A DNA stretch of 64,000 nt from CAVQZC01 sp963718315 (GTDB taxonomy: Bacteria; Actinomycetota; Thermoleophilia; Gaiellales; JAICJC01). How positions within the stretch are numbered: position 1 is the first letter of the stretch; each line of letters starts with the position of its first letter. The DNA is taken from positions 310,001-374,000 of the forward strand of contig CAVQZC010000010.1 of assembly GCA_963718315.1 (NCBI GenBank), in the 5' to 3' direction. A program made the position numbers and the translations under genes. Positions 51,003 to 59,542 of the stretch are shown piece after piece. The notes under the pieces were generated by a model, which worked only from the letters and a program-made list of their open reading frames with translations, was not told where the DNA came from and did not search any database.

Positions 51003-52325
51003 GTGATCACGATCGTCTGGTTTCGCAACGACCTGCGGTTGGCCGATAACCCGGCGCTGGCCGAGGCCGCGGCGCGCGGGCCGGTGGTTCCGGTGTATGT
51101 ATGGGCGCCCGAGGAGGAGGGCGAGTGGCCGCCGGGTGCCGCTTCCCGTTGGTGGCTTCACCGCTCGCTGCACGCGCTTGACCGCTCGCTGCGCGAGCGC
51201 GGGTCGCAGCTGGTGGTGCGGCGCGGCCCGACCGACAAGGCGCTGGCCTCCCTGCTGCGCGAGACCGGTGCCGCCTCGGTGGTCTGGAACCGCCGTTACG
51301 AGCCGGCCGCGATCGCGCGCGACAGCGAGCTGAAGCGGCGGCTGCCTGGGGTCGCCAGCTTCGGCGCCGGCTTGCTGCGCGAGCCCTGGACGGTCGCCAC
51401 CCGGACGGGCGGCCCCTACCAGGTGTTCACGCCGTTTTGGCGTGCGCTGCAGGCGCTGGGCGAGCCGGACGCGCCGCTGCCGGCCGTGCGGCCATCCGCG
51501 CCGTCGCGGTGGCCGCAGTCGCTAATGATCGAGCAGCTCGGCCTGCGGCCTGCGATTTCGTGGGACGCCGGCTTGGCGGAGACCTGGACGCCGGGCGAGC
51601 CGGGCGCGTACGACCGGCTGGAGCAGTTCTGCGAGCGAGCGGCCAGCTACAAGCGCGACCGCGACCACCCGGTGCGCGCCACCTCGCGGCTGTCGCCGCA
51701 TCTGCACTTCGGCGAGGTCTCGCCCCGGCAGGTGTGGCGGGCGGTGCGCGAGGCTGCGGGCGAGGCGGGCGAGCCGTTCCTGCGCCAGCTGGCGTGGCGC
51801 GAGTTCGCCCACCATCTGCTCTACCACTTTCCCGCCACACCGTCGCAGCCGCTTCGTCCCGCCTACGCCGGCATGCCTTGGCGCGACGACCCGGCCGGTT
51901 TGGCGGCGTGGCAGCGCGGCCGCACCGGCTACCCACTGGTTGACGCCGGCATGCGCGAGCTGTGGCATACCGGCTGGATGCACAACCGGGTGCGGATGGT
52001 GGCGGCCTCGTTCCTGACCAAGCACCTGCTGATCGACTGGCGGGAGGGCACGCGCTGGTTCTGGGACACGTTGGTCGATGCCGACCTCGCCAATAACACG
52101 CTGGGCTGGCAGTGGGTCGCCGGCAGCGGCGCCGACGCCGCCTCCTACCACCGCATCTTCAACCCGGCCACGCAGTCGGATCGGTTCGACGGCGACGGCC
52201 GCTACCGCGATCGCTGGCTGGGTGAGGGCGAAGCAGCCACCCCGATCGTCGACCATGCCGCCGCCCGCGAGCGGGCGCTGGCGGCCTACAAGATGGCCGT
52301 TGACCGATCTAACCACCCCTGGTAG
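51003..52325 (+). CDS. phr: Deoxyribodipyrimidine photolyase (class I CPD type)
   Basis: A 440-residue light-dependent repair enzyme that splits cyclobutane pyrimidine dimers. Order of parts: an N-terminal antenna-binding Rossmann domain starting TIVWFRNDLRLADNPAL, a linker, and the FAD domain with YKRDRDHPVRATSRLSPHLHFGEVSP, WREFAHHLLYHFP, GYPLVDAGMRELWHTGWMHN and LGWQWVAGSGADAASYHRIFNP. All are normal for the class, and the Trp residues of the electron-transfer chain are represented. GTG at 51003 lies six bases after TACGCT (50991-50996), a leaderless start. FolE in the same cassette could supply the folate antenna. Other members, such as 6-4 photolyases or cryptochromes, are less likely. 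Confidence 0.92.
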   Translation: MITIVWFRNDLRLADNPALAEAAARGPVVPVYVWAPEEEGEWPPGAASRWWLHRSLHALDRSLRERGSQLVVRRGPTDKALASLLRETGAASVVWNRRYEPAAIARDSELKRRLPGVASFGAGLLREPWTVATRTGGPYQVFTPFWRALQALGEPDAPLPAVRPSAPSRWPQSLMIEQLGLRPAISWDAGLAETWTPGEPGAYDRLEQFCERAASYKRDRDHPVRATSRLSPHLHFGEVSPRQVWRAVREAAGEAGEPFLRQLAWREFAHHLLYHFPATPSQPLRPAYAGMPWRDDPAGLAAWQRGRTGYPLVDAGMRELWHTGWMHNRVRMVAASFLTKHLLIDWREGTRWFWDTLVDADLANNTLGWQWVAGSGADAASYHRIFNPATQSDRFDGDGRYRDRWLGEGEAATPIVDHAAARERALAAYKMAVDRSNHPW

Positions 52326-52703
52326 TGCCGCCATCTGCCGCCAACCTCGACCGCCGGTACCGCCGGCCCGAAGCCTGGCCGCCAGAGGCACGCGAGCGCG
52401 TAGGTTCGTGCACGCGATACGGCTCCGAGGGCGCCGGTGAAGGACATCTGCTCGCCCCCGCAACACGAAGCGACCAGGCGAATGTGTGAATCATTCGTGG
52501 TCGGACACCGCTTCCCCGTTGTGCCGTTCGTTGCACCAGGTCATGGCCGGGCAGGCCAACGAGGTAGCGGGTCGTAGCTGGCTGGGAGAGGTTGACCCGC
52601 CGCGCCAAAGTCGGTGAGGTGAATCGTGCGAGGTTCGAACAGGTTGGTGCGCTGCCACGACAAGGCGCCGCGACGGCGTCTTGGCGAGCAGCCCTCTTGT
52701 GGG
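52326..52703. other. Gene-free interval between convergent photolyase and SDR genes
   Basis: No gene is supported. A near-perfect stem (AAGGCGCC / GGCGTCTT, with one G-T) at about 52663-52683 and a small hairpin (AGCCC / GGGCT) beyond it may end transcription from both sides. A minus-strand stretch near 52520-52608 reads VNLSQPATTRYL, faintly like an ArsR recognition helix, but there is no gene around it. Confidence 0.45.
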
Positions 52704-53459
52704 CTATCGCTTGCGCGTTCTAGCCTGCCGTGACATGAGTGCCGTCCACGGCCGAATCGGCATCAGCCGGACGGCCTTCATGGCCAGCATCATCGGCAGG
52801 GGGAACACGATCTCGGCCTTGCGCTTGGCGATACCGTCGGCGATCCGGCGGGCGGCGTCGTCGGCTTCGAGCATCCAGGGCATCGGGAAGCTGTTTCGGG
52901 CCGTCAGCTCGCTGCGGACGAAGCCGGGGCAGACCGTGATTACATCGATTGCGAGCGGGATCAGGTCGATCCGGAGCGACTCCAGCAGGTTGATCTCAGC
53001 GGCTTTGGTGGGTCCATAGGCCTGAGAGGAGGGAAAGCCGCGGTAGCCGGCTACGCTGGCGACCCCGACGATGGTGCCTGCGCCGGTCCGTCGCATCTCG
53101 GGTAGCACCGCCTCGACTCCGTGCACGAGGCCCATCAGGTTGGTGTCGACGTGGTGGCGGAAGGCGCTGGAGTCCCACGCCATCACGTCCATTTGTCCCC
53201 AGGTGCCGGCGTTCATGATCGCGATGTCGATCCCGCCCAGTTCTGACCGCACCAGGTCGGCCGTTGCGACCATCGACTCGCGGCTGCTGACGTCGACCGG
53301 TGCGACCAGCATCCGGTCACCTGCCACCTCGCGTAGCCGTTCCTCGCGGCGTGCGCTGATCGCGACGCGCGCGCCGCGGTCGGCCAGCTCGGTTGCCAGG
53401 GCGGCGCCGATGCCGCTCGAGCCGCCGGTGATCCAGATTCGCTTCCCGGCGTAGCTCAT
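52704..53459 (-). CDS. Short-chain dehydrogenase/reductase
   Basis: A 251-residue classical SDR. The cofactor motif is TGGSSGIG (about 11-18), the NAG motif NAGTWGQ at about 87-93, the catalytic Ser in VGVASVAGY and the Tyr-Lys pair in QAYGPTKAAE. It ends in a basic tail (RQARTRKR) suited to membrane association. ATG at 53459 overlaps the methyltransferase stop (ATGA), so it is the last gene of a five-gene operon. SDRs accompany the methyltransferase/DUF1365/flavoprotein set in other light- or singlet-oxygen-responsive clusters; its substrate is probably a lipid-linked carbonyl. Confidence 0.85.
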   Translation of the reverse strand: MSYAGKRIWITGGSSGIGAALATELADRGARVAISARREERLREVAGDRMLVAPVDVSSRESMVATADLVRSELGGIDIAIMNAGTWGQMDVMAWDSSAFRHHVDTNLMGLVHGVEAVLPEMRRTGAGTIVGVASVAGYRGFPSSQAYGPTKAAEINLLESLRIDLIPLAIDVITVCPGFVRSELTARNSFPMPWMLEADDAARRIADGIAKRKAEIVFPLPMMLAMKAVRLMPIRPWTALMSRQARTRKR

Positions 53460-54652
53460 GGTCGCTGGATCGCCATCTGCGCATCGCCGATCGCGCCGCT
53501 GCGAAAGCCGGCCTCGCAGTAGGCGAGGTAGAACTCCCATGTCCGCCGGAACGTGTCGTCGAAGCCCAGCCGGCGCACCTCGTCCCAGCGATCTAGGAAG
53601 CGCTCGAGCCACAGCCGCAGTGTGGGCGCGTAGTGCTGGCCAATCTCGTTGCTGGAGGCGATCCGCAGGTGTGAGGCCTCGCTCAGCGCGTCGGCGATCG
53701 CTGGCTCGGATGGGATCAGACCGCCCGGGAAGATGTACTTGTGCACCCAGGTGTAGCTTCGCCGGGTGGCGCGAAACCGGCCGTGCGGCATCGTGATCGT
53801 CTGCAGGCTCATGCACCCTCCCGGTTTCAGCAATCGGTCGCAGATGCCGAAGAACTCGGGCCAGTACTCCTCGCCCACCGCTTCGAACATCTCGATCGAG
53901 ACGATCTTGTCAAAGCGCCCCTGCACGTCGCGGTAGTCGCACAGCAGCACGTCGATCTGGCCGTCGAGGCCGGCTTCGCGGATCCGCTGCTCGGCCAGCT
54001 GCTTTTGCCGCTGCGAGATGGTGATCGTGGTGACGCGGCAGCCGCTGGTCGCGGCCGCGTGCATCGCCATGCCGCCCCAGCCGGTGCCGATCTCAAGCAG
54101 GTGGTCACCGCTTCGCAGGTCGACCAGGTCGCACATCGCCTGGTACTTTCGCCGCTGCGCCTGTTCGAGTGTGTCGCCGGGAGCGAAGATCGCGCATGAG
54201 TACGTCATCGTCTCATCAAGGAAGGTGGCGAACAGCTCGTTCGAGAGGTCGTAGTGGCGCGAGATGTTGGCCCGTGCGCCCTCCGGCGTGTTGCGCTCGT
54301 GACCAGGCTGGAGCGGCTCGTACAGCCGGCGCAGGCGCTGGATCGGCCGTGGCACGAGCGATGTCAGGCGGGTGGCGAACGCCGATAGCACGCCGGCCAG
54401 GTCGTCACTGCGCCACTCCTCGGCCATGTACGCCTCGCCGAACCCGATCTTGCCGGAGGCCGCCAGCCGGTGGAAGAAGGCGTCGGACATGATCTCCATC
54501 CGCGGCGCGCCGGGTTGCGAGCGCAGCGCGCGTCCGTCGGGAGCGATCACCTCCAGCCGCTCCAGGCCGTGAACGGCCCGCTCGAACAGGGAGCGGGCGA
54601 TACGCGCCCGGGTCGGGCTGCGGGGCGCAGGCGGGACCGAGAGCCTGCTCAT
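53456..54652 (-). CDS. Cyclopropane-fatty-acid synthase-like SAM-dependent methyltransferase
   Basis: A 398-residue class I methyltransferase of the COG2230 group, which adds a methyl or methylene to unsaturated phospholipid acyl chains. The substrate motifs are ISRHYDLSNELFATFLDETMTYS (quoted in part: HYDLSNELF), the SAM site LLEIGTGWGGMAMHAA, and EMFEAVGEEYWPEFF, with SLQTITMPHGRF and YIFPGGLIPS in the C-terminal part. ATG at 54652 overlaps the DUF1365 stop (ATGA). Such enzymes in Rhodobacter-type clusters take part in making branched or furan fatty acids. True cyclopropanation is the alternative. Confidence 0.85.
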   Translation of the reverse strand: MSRLSVPPAPRSPTRARIARSLFERAVHGLERLEVIAPDGRALRSQPGAPRMEIMSDAFFHRLAASGKIGFGEAYMAEEWRSDDLAGVLSAFATRLTSLVPRPIQRLRRLYEPLQPGHERNTPEGARANISRHYDLSNELFATFLDETMTYSCAIFAPGDTLEQAQRRKYQAMCDLVDLRSGDHLLEIGTGWGGMAMHAAATSGCRVTTITISQRQKQLAEQRIREAGLDGQIDVLLCDYRDVQGRFDKIVSIEMFEAVGEEYWPEFFGICDRLLKPGGCMSLQTITMPHGRFRATRRSYTWVHKYIFPGGLIPSEPAIADALSEASHLRIASSNEIGQHYAPTLRLWLERFLDRWDEVRRLGFDDTFRRTWEFYLAYCEAGFRSGAIGDAQMAIQRP

Positions 54653-55383
54653 CCCACCCACTCCTGGGGCGAGCGTCGCGGACGGGGAACGCGCGGCACG
54701 CCGCGCAGCCATAGCTTGACGCCCTGGTAGCGAATCAGCGCGCTCACCCGGGCCGTCATCAGCGGGTGGCGAACGGCCATCGCGGCTAGGCTGGCGGCCG
54801 TCATCGGCCGCCGACGGGCCGTCAGCGAGGCCTGGAACATGCGCCGTCCGTTCTGCACCAGCTCCATCTGGATCGAGAGCCGCTCGCCAGGCGTGGAGAA
54901 CGACATCCGGTAGCGGCCGTCCACGGTCAGGAAGGGCGACACGTAGAACGCCTTGTCGGTCTCGGCGTGGCCGCGCTCGCCGGGCTCAAGCAGGTAGCAG
55001 TGTCGCTCGCCGTGGGTGTTGTGCACCTCGGCGACGACGCAGCGAAGCGTGCCGTCCGCGTTGTGGCACCAGAACACCGAGAGTGGGTTGAAGACGTGGC
55101 CCAGCACCCGCGCGTTGGTCAGCAGCAGCACCTGGCCGCCGTTCAGCTCGACCCCGTTGCCGCGCAGGAAGTCGTCCAAGTTGCCGCGGATCGAGCGGCC
55201 GGGTTCGCCCAGATGGTCGCGGCTGCGGATGCGGCCCAGCGGGGCGAACAGCCGGGGCAGCCGGGGCGGTCGGTCGAGGTCGACCAGCCACATGTAGACG
55301 CGGTAGCGAAACAGGTAGCCGGCCGGCTGGGGCCGGGGCCGCGTGTGCATCACCGATCCCTCATAGAGCGCGGAGCCGGTCAC
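54649..55383 (-). CDS. DUF1365 family protein
   Basis: A 244-residue protein of the COG3496 family: SALYEGSVMHTRPRP at the start, FRYRVYMWLVDLD, LLTNARVLGHVFNPLSVFWC, and the central EVHNTHGERHCYLL block with conserved His residues, then KAFYVSPF. Function unproven; it always accompanies COG2907 and COG2230 proteins and is thought to act on membrane acyl chains. GTG at 55383 overlaps the flavoprotein stop by 4 bases (GTGA). Confidence 0.85.
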   Translation of the reverse strand: MTGSALYEGSVMHTRPRPQPAGYLFRYRVYMWLVDLDRPPRLPRLFAPLGRIRSRDHLGEPGRSIRGNLDDFLRGNGVELNGGQVLLLTNARVLGHVFNPLSVFWCHNADGTLRCVVAEVHNTHGERHCYLLEPGERGHAETDKAFYVSPFLTVDGRYRMSFSTPGERLSIQMELVQNGRRMFQASLTARRRPMTAASLAAMAVRHPLMTARVSALIRYQGVKLWLRGVPRVPRPRRSPQEWVG

Positions 55384-56633
55384 CAGGCACACCCCAGCGC
55401 CAGCGCTGCGCGCACACCCGAAACACAGCCGTCCTCATGAAATCCCCAGCCATGGTAGGCGCCGCAGAAGGCGGTGTTGTTGACGCCAGACAGCGTCGGC
55501 AAGAGCCGCTGGGCGTCCAGCGAGTCGATCGTGTAGACGGGATGCTCATAGACGATCCGCGCGATCTCGCTGTGCGGCGCAATGCGACCGCTCTGGTTCA
55601 ACGAGACGCAGTACTCGACCGGCTCGTCCAGCGCCTGCAGGCGGTTGAGGTGGTAGGTCACAGCAACCATCGGGGCGGTCGTTGTGCAAGCCTCCAGCAG
55701 ATAGTTCCATGACGCCCGCGCGCCGCTCGAGCGGGGCAGCAGCGAACCGTCGGTGTGCAGCACCGTCTCGTTGCTCGAGTAGGCAAAGCTGGACAGGATG
55801 CGGCGCTCCTGCGGGCTCGGATCGGCAAGCAGCGCCAGCGCCTGATCTGGATGGGTAGCGATCACGACACGGTCGAAACGGCGTGCGGCGCCGCTCACAT
55901 CGGTCACGATAGCCCCCTCCGGATCGCGTTCGACGGCCACCACGGCCGTCTCGCCAAGCGCCTCGCCCAGCCGATCGACGACCGCATCGACGTACACATG
56001 GCTGCCGCCCGATACCGTCTTCCAGGTCGGCGAATGTCTGACCGCCAGCATGCCGTGGTTGGCAAAGAACCGGACCAGGTAGCGAGCCGGGAAGCTTCGG
56101 ATCTGGCCCGGCGCACACGACCAGATCGCCCCCGCCAGCGGCAGGATGAAGTGATCATGGAAGTAGTCCGAGTAGCCTCCTTGTGCGAGGAAGTCGCCCA
56201 GCGTCACCCGGTCGGCAGAGGCGTCGCCCAGCAGCGTCCGAGCCTGGCGATGGAACCGCTTCACCTCGATCAGCATGCGCAGATAGGCGGGGCTGACCAG
56301 GTTGGAGGGACGAGCCGCCATGCCGGCCAGGCCGCGGGCGCCGGCGTACTCGAGTCCGCACTCCTCGCAGCGGACACCAAACGACATGTCGCTGTCCTGG
56401 GTGACAACTCCGAGTTCGCCGAACAGCCTCAGCAAGTGAGGGTAGGTGCGCTCGTTGTGCACGATGAACCCGGTGTCCAGCCCGACCTGGCCGCGTGCCC
56501 CGGCCACCGAAACGGTGTTGGCATGCCCGCCGAAACGGGCGTCCTTCTCGAACAGCGTGACGTCGTGGTTACGCGAAACGACGTACGCCGCCGTCAGGCC
56601 GGCCACTCCGCTGCCGATCACCGCGACGCGCAT
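55380..56633 (-). CDS. COG2907 FAD-dependent oxidoreductase (amine-oxidase/desaturase fold)
   Basis: A 417-residue flavoprotein: dinucleotide motif VAVIGSGVAGLTAAYVVS (3-20), FEKDARFGGHANTVSV, then VDTGFIVHNERTYPHLLRLF-like text, DSDMSFGVRCEECGLEYAG, and the C-terminal FAD motif NNTAFCGAYHGWGFHEDG. It resembles phytoene-desaturase-type enzymes and is the family partner of DUF1365 and COG2230, proposed to oxidise acyl chains. ATG at 56633 lies three bases after the preceding gene stop (56637), so the operon is continuous. Substrate unproven. Confidence 0.85.
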   Translation of the reverse strand: MRVAVIGSGVAGLTAAYVVSRNHDVTLFEKDARFGGHANTVSVAGARGQVGLDTGFIVHNERTYPHLLRLFGELGVVTQDSDMSFGVRCEECGLEYAGARGLAGMAARPSNLVSPAYLRMLIEVKRFHRQARTLLGDASADRVTLGDFLAQGGYSDYFHDHFILPLAGAIWSCAPGQIRSFPARYLVRFFANHGMLAVRHSPTWKTVSGGSHVYVDAVVDRLGEALGETAVVAVERDPEGAIVTDVSGAARRFDRVVIATHPDQALALLADPSPQERRILSSFAYSSNETVLHTDGSLLPRSSGARASWNYLLEACTTTAPMVAVTYHLNRLQALDEPVEYCVSLNQSGRIAPHSEIARIVYEHPVYTIDSLDAQRLLPTLSGVNNTAFCGAYHGWGFHEDGCVSGVRAALALGCAW

Positions 56634-56636
56634 CGC

Positions 56637-57014
56637 CTACCAGCCGGCCCAGATCATCGACAGCGCCGAGACGCCGCCCCAGCCCAAGGCCACGGTCGCG
56701 ATCTTGCGACGCGCCCGCCGGGTCGGCAGCAGACTGCCGAACAGCGCGGCGTCACCGACATCGAACGTGACTCGAACCGCCAGAGCGGCCAGCAGGATAC
56801 CGCCGGACGGAGCCACCACGATCGCCACGCCCGACACCAAGTCGCGCACTCCAACAATCCCAGAGAGCAGCGCCACACCCGAGCGGCGAATGGACGGATC
56901 GTCCAGCTCGCCATGCCGCGCGATCACCTCCGGCCTGACGATTGCAGACAGACCGTACACGGCGGTCAGGACACCGACGATGCGCGGAAACCAGATCACA
57001 ACTCCACCCCGCAC
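56637..57014 (-). CDS. Small four-helix membrane protein, first gene of the lipid-modification operon
   Basis: A 125-residue protein with hydrophobic stretches at about 5-22, 45-65, 66-85 and 105-123 and the motif SIRRSGVALLSGIVGVRDLVSG. It matches the DUF4267-like pattern (small membrane proteins often beside oxidoreductases). GTG at 57014. It is the first gene of the set (membrane protein, COG2907, DUF1365, COG2230, SDR) and follows a 180-nt leader from the candidate promoter at 57196-57223. Confidence 0.6.
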   Translation of the reverse strand: MRGGVVIWFPRIVGVLTAVYGLSAIVRPEVIARHGELDDPSIRRSGVALLSGIVGVRDLVSGVAIVVAPSGGILLAALAVRVTFDVGDAALFGSLLPTRRARRKIATVALGWGGVSALSMIWAGW

Positions 57015-57195
57015 GCCTGCTCACCCGGCAACGACGACGTGCGACGCAAACGCGCGCCCTGCGGCCATGCACCAAGCGAGGCCAAGACGACCTCCCGCGC
57101 AAGCCGCCGCCAAACCAAGAAGCGCTCCAACAAGCCGGGGCCGGAGCCCCCGATCATGCTCGTGAATCTTCGCGGCGGCGCCAGTATTGGATCGA

Positions 57196-57223
57196 TCAAT
57201 ACACCATCAGAACAGGGGTTCAA
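57196..57223 (-). promoter_or_regulatory. Candidate promoter for the five-gene lipid operon
   Basis: On the minus strand: TTGAAC (57223-57218), a 16-base spacer, TATTGA (57201-57196). The spacer and -10 contain two adjoining 11-bp units that both start TGT, the same spacing as the three repeats ahead of carH. This suggests the same regulator acts here, but the match is weak. Confidence 0.4.
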
Positions 57224-57240
57224 CGTCGAAGTGAGGATCA

Positions 57241-57819
57241 TCACGCGGCTCGTGCGAGGGCGAGGAACTCGTCTCGCGTGCGCGGGTCGGTACGAACCAG
57301 GCCCTGCAGCGCGGAGGTGACGGTGGTCACGCCTGGCTTGGAGACGCCGCGCAGGCTCATGCAGAGATGCTCGGCCTCAAGCACAACCCCGACACCGCGC
57401 GGCTCGAGGTGTTCTTGCAGCCAGCTCGACACCTGCCGGGTGAGTCGTTCCTGGACCTGCAGTCCTGCCGCGAAGAGGTCGACGACGCGGGCCAGCTTGG
57501 AGAGTCCGAGGATCCGCTCGCCAGGCAGGTAGGCGACGTGCGCGACGCCGTGAAATGGCAGCAGGTGGTGTTCGCACAGGGAGTGGAACGGGATGTTGCG
57601 CGCGATCACCAGCTCGTCGTAACCCTCGTCGTTTGGGAAGGTGGTGAGGTCGAACGGCACGGGGGTGAGCATCTCAGCGTACATGCGCGCCACTCTCCCG
57701 GGTGTTTCTGCGAGCGACTCGTCGGCAAGGTTTGCGCCCAGGGCATGGAGCAGATGTCGGACCGCGTTCTCGGCGGCGGCGATGTCCACAACGGGTCGTA
57801 GCCGATTCATCGATCTCAT
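57241..57819 (-). CDS. folE: GTP cyclohydrolase I
   Basis: A 192-residue enzyme that converts GTP to dihydroneopterin triphosphate, the first step of folate synthesis. The signature IPFHSLCEHHLLPFHG (Cys and His ligands of zinc) and HLCMSLRGVSKPG (second Cys) are intact, with LGLSKLARVVDLFA and QVQERLT in the C-terminal half. ATG at 57819 is assumed; a Met nine bases later is equally possible. A copy of folE in a photolyase cassette is usual in carH/litR clusters, where it may raise methenyl-tetrahydrofolate for photolyase. Confidence 0.92.
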   Translation of the reverse strand: MRSMNRLRPVVDIAAAENAVRHLLHALGANLADESLAETPGRVARMYAEMLTPVPFDLTTFPNDEGYDELVIARNIPFHSLCEHHLLPFHGVAHVAYLPGERILGLSKLARVVDLFAAGLQVQERLTRQVSSWLQEHLEPRGVGVVLEAEHLCMSLRGVSKPGVTTVTSALQGLVRTDPRTRDEFLALARAA

Positions 57820-57916
57820 GCCGGTGATGGCGGGACTTGTGGCGCTCACTGGGTCTCCTGGTCGGTCGGCGGGTGTCTGCGGACGGTCACATCCGCAGGC
57901 ACCCGCAGTGGGTTGG

Positions 57917-58525
57917 TTACCCGGCGACGTGCGCGTTGACGTACGCCGTGCCCAGCTTGATGCCGGAGGCGAAGAACGACACGCCCAAGGCATTGTTGAG
58001 GGCGCTGGCGGCGGTCGAGTTGAGGTAGGCGCCGACGTTTCCGACCCGGACATAGGGCAGCGGCTTGGAGACCGTCGCCTTGGACAGGTCGAGGCGCAGG
58101 ATCGAGACACGCACCTGCGGGTCGCCGTTGACGATCGCGGTCAGATGCGGATGCGCGTCGATCACGATCCGAAAGTTCGTCAGCGACAGCTGCTTGCCGT
58201 TGGTGAGGTTGACGAACCTGAGGCCGCCGGTGTGGTTGATGTGGCCGGCCAGGGTGGCCGCGTCGACCCGGCCGCTGGGGATCGGGAAGCCGTAGCCAAC
58301 CGACGGGCCCTGCGGCGTCCACTTCACGTCAACGTGCGTGCCGTACGTGGGAAGCGGCACGATCTTGTTTGCCAGCAGCACCTTCGTGGTGGCCGGATCA
58401 GTCCACAGGGTGGTGCGAACACCATCCAGGTGTACCGTCGGCGCGGCGGCGGCGCTGGCCGTGCCGGCCACCATGGTCGCAGCCAGTGCCAGGAACGGCA
58501 CCAGCCATCGGAGCTTGCGAGTCAT
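57917..58525 (-). CDS. Secreted HtaA-like protein
   Basis: A 202-residue exported protein: signal peptide (MTRKLRWLVPFLALAATMVA, cleaved near AAAAP), then a beta domain ending with LNSTAASALNNALGVSFFASGIKLGTA, which resembles the end of actinobacterial HtaA/haem-binding-type domains. No haem ligand can be named. ATG at 58525 has AAGGAGG six bases upstream, unlike the leaderless genes. It is transcribed away from carH from the promoter at 58578-58606, with folE 97 bp downstream. Confidence 0.6.
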   Translation of the reverse strand: MTRKLRWLVPFLALAATMVAGTASAAAAPTVHLDGVRTTLWTDPATTKVLLANKIVPLPTYGTHVDVKWTPQGPSVGYGFPIPSGRVDAATLAGHINHTGGLRFVNLTNGKQLSLTNFRIVIDAHPHLTAIVNGDPQVRVSILRLDLSKATVSKPLPYVRVGNVGAYLNSTAASALNNALGVSFFASGIKLGTAYVNAHVAG

Positions 58526-58577
58526 CAAGAACCTCCTTGGACGTACTTTGGACAAACACTAGACTTGAGCGGATCGG

Positions 58578-58606
58578 ACTGTACAGGGTTACCCCCGTCT
58601 TGTCAA
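58578..58606 (-). promoter_or_regulatory. Divergent promoter facing the secreted gene and folE
   Basis: TTGACA (58606-58601), 17-base spacer, TACAGT (58583-58578) on the minus strand. The -10 lies inside a perfect CTGTACAG palindrome. Its -35 overlaps the -35 of the opposing carH promoter, so one bound regulator can block both. Confidence 0.6.
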
Positions 58607-58633
58607 GTGTCTGTAGAATGTGTGTATACTCTG
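58600..58633 (+). promoter_or_regulatory. carH promoter with three tandem 11-bp repeats
   Basis: TTGTCA (58600-58605), 19-base spacer, TATACT (58625-58630): the long spacer is typical of MerR-family-regulated promoters. Three contiguous 11-bp units begin at 58601, 58612 and 58623, each starting with TGT, covering both promoter elements. Tandem 11-bp direct repeats are the known operator architecture of Thermus CarH. Autorepression in the dark is inferred. Confidence 0.65.
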
Positions 58634-58639
58634 GGGTTG

Positions 58640-59542
58640 ATGACGATGCCCCTTCCTGAGCCTGCTCCTCGTGTTCGCATCGGCGAGCTCAGCGACCGTG
58701 TCGGCGAGTCGCCCACCCTGCTGCGAGCATGGGAACGCCGCTACGGGCTGCTCCAACCGCAGCGCAGCGCCGGAGGCTTTCGCCTGTACGGAGCGGAGGA
58801 CGAGCGCCGGGTGCGAGCGATGCAGCAGCTGCTGGCAGCCGGCGTGTCAGCCCGGCAGGCCGCCGAAGCGGTGCTCTCCACACCAGCCGGAGACACGCCC
58901 ACATCTTCGGCCACCGATCCCAGACCCGCAGAGGACGGGATCGAGGATAGGCGCTCGCGTCTCACCCAGACGCTGGGGAGGTTCGATGATGTCGGCGCGA
59001 ACGCCGTGCTCGATCGTCTGCTCGCCGACGTCGGCGTCACAACGGTGATCTCCGAGGTGATCGTGCCCTATCTGGTCGACCTCGGCGAGCGCTGGGCGGA
59101 CGGAAACGCAACCATCGCCGAGGAGCATTTCGCGACCAGCCTGATCCGCGGCCGCCTGTTGGGACTCGCCCGCGGCTGGGACGGCGGGAGCGGCCCACGC
59201 GCCCTCTTGGCGTGCCCGAGCGGCGAGCAGCACGACCTTGGCCTGATCTGCTTTGGGATCGCTCTGCGCGGCCACGGCTGGCGCATCACCTACCTCGGCG
59301 CCGACACCCCACAATCGACCCTGATCGAAGCCGCAGCGCAGCTCACACCAGACATCATCGTGCTGGCTGCGACCAAATCGGCGCGCCTAGGAGCACTCGC
59401 CGACGAGGTTCGAATGTTGGCGGTACCGATCGCTGTTGCCGGTAAGGGGGCGACGCGCAGGATCGCCAACGAGCTCGGTGCCGTGCTCCTCGACGTCGAT
59501 CCGGTCACCGCCGCTGCTCGGGTCGCGGCGGACACACGGTGA
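58640..59542 (+). CDS. carH: CarH/LitR-type MerR regulator with B12-binding photoreceptor domain
   Basis: A 300-residue light-sensing repressor. A MerR winged-helix domain (about 11-75, with LLRAWERRYGLLQPQRSAGGFRLY) is followed by a helical bundle and a cobalamin-binding domain. The W-x9-EH capping motif is present (Trp152, Glu162, His163), as is ExHxxG (Glu196-Gly201, His198 as lower Co ligand), then LGADTPQSTL. Such proteins bind adenosylcobalamin and tetramerise on DNA in the dark; light breaks the Co-C bond and releases DNA. The residue after Trp152 is Ala, not the His that in Thermus binds Co after illumination. TATACT lies nine bases before ATG 58640 (six before an in-frame TTG at 58637). 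The next gene overlaps by GTGA. Confidence 0.88.
   Translation: MTMPLPEPAPRVRIGELSDRVGESPTLLRAWERRYGLLQPQRSAGGFRLYGAEDERRVRAMQQLLAAGVSARQAAEAVLSTPAGDTPTSSATDPRPAEDGIEDRRSRLTQTLGRFDDVGANAVLDRLLADVGVTTVISEVIVPYLVDLGERWADGNATIAEEHFATSLIRGRLLGLARGWDGGSGPRALLACPSGEQHDLGLICFGIALRGHGWRITYLGADTPQSTLIEAAAQLTPDIIVLAATKSARLGALADEVRMLAVPIAVAGKGATRRIANELGAVLLDVDPVTAAARVAADTR

Noticed and set aside
52309..52608. Minus-strand ORF with an ArsR-like recognition helix
   Set aside because: Only about 12 residues look familiar; the rest is low complexity and the gene lacks start and fold, so it is at most a relic.
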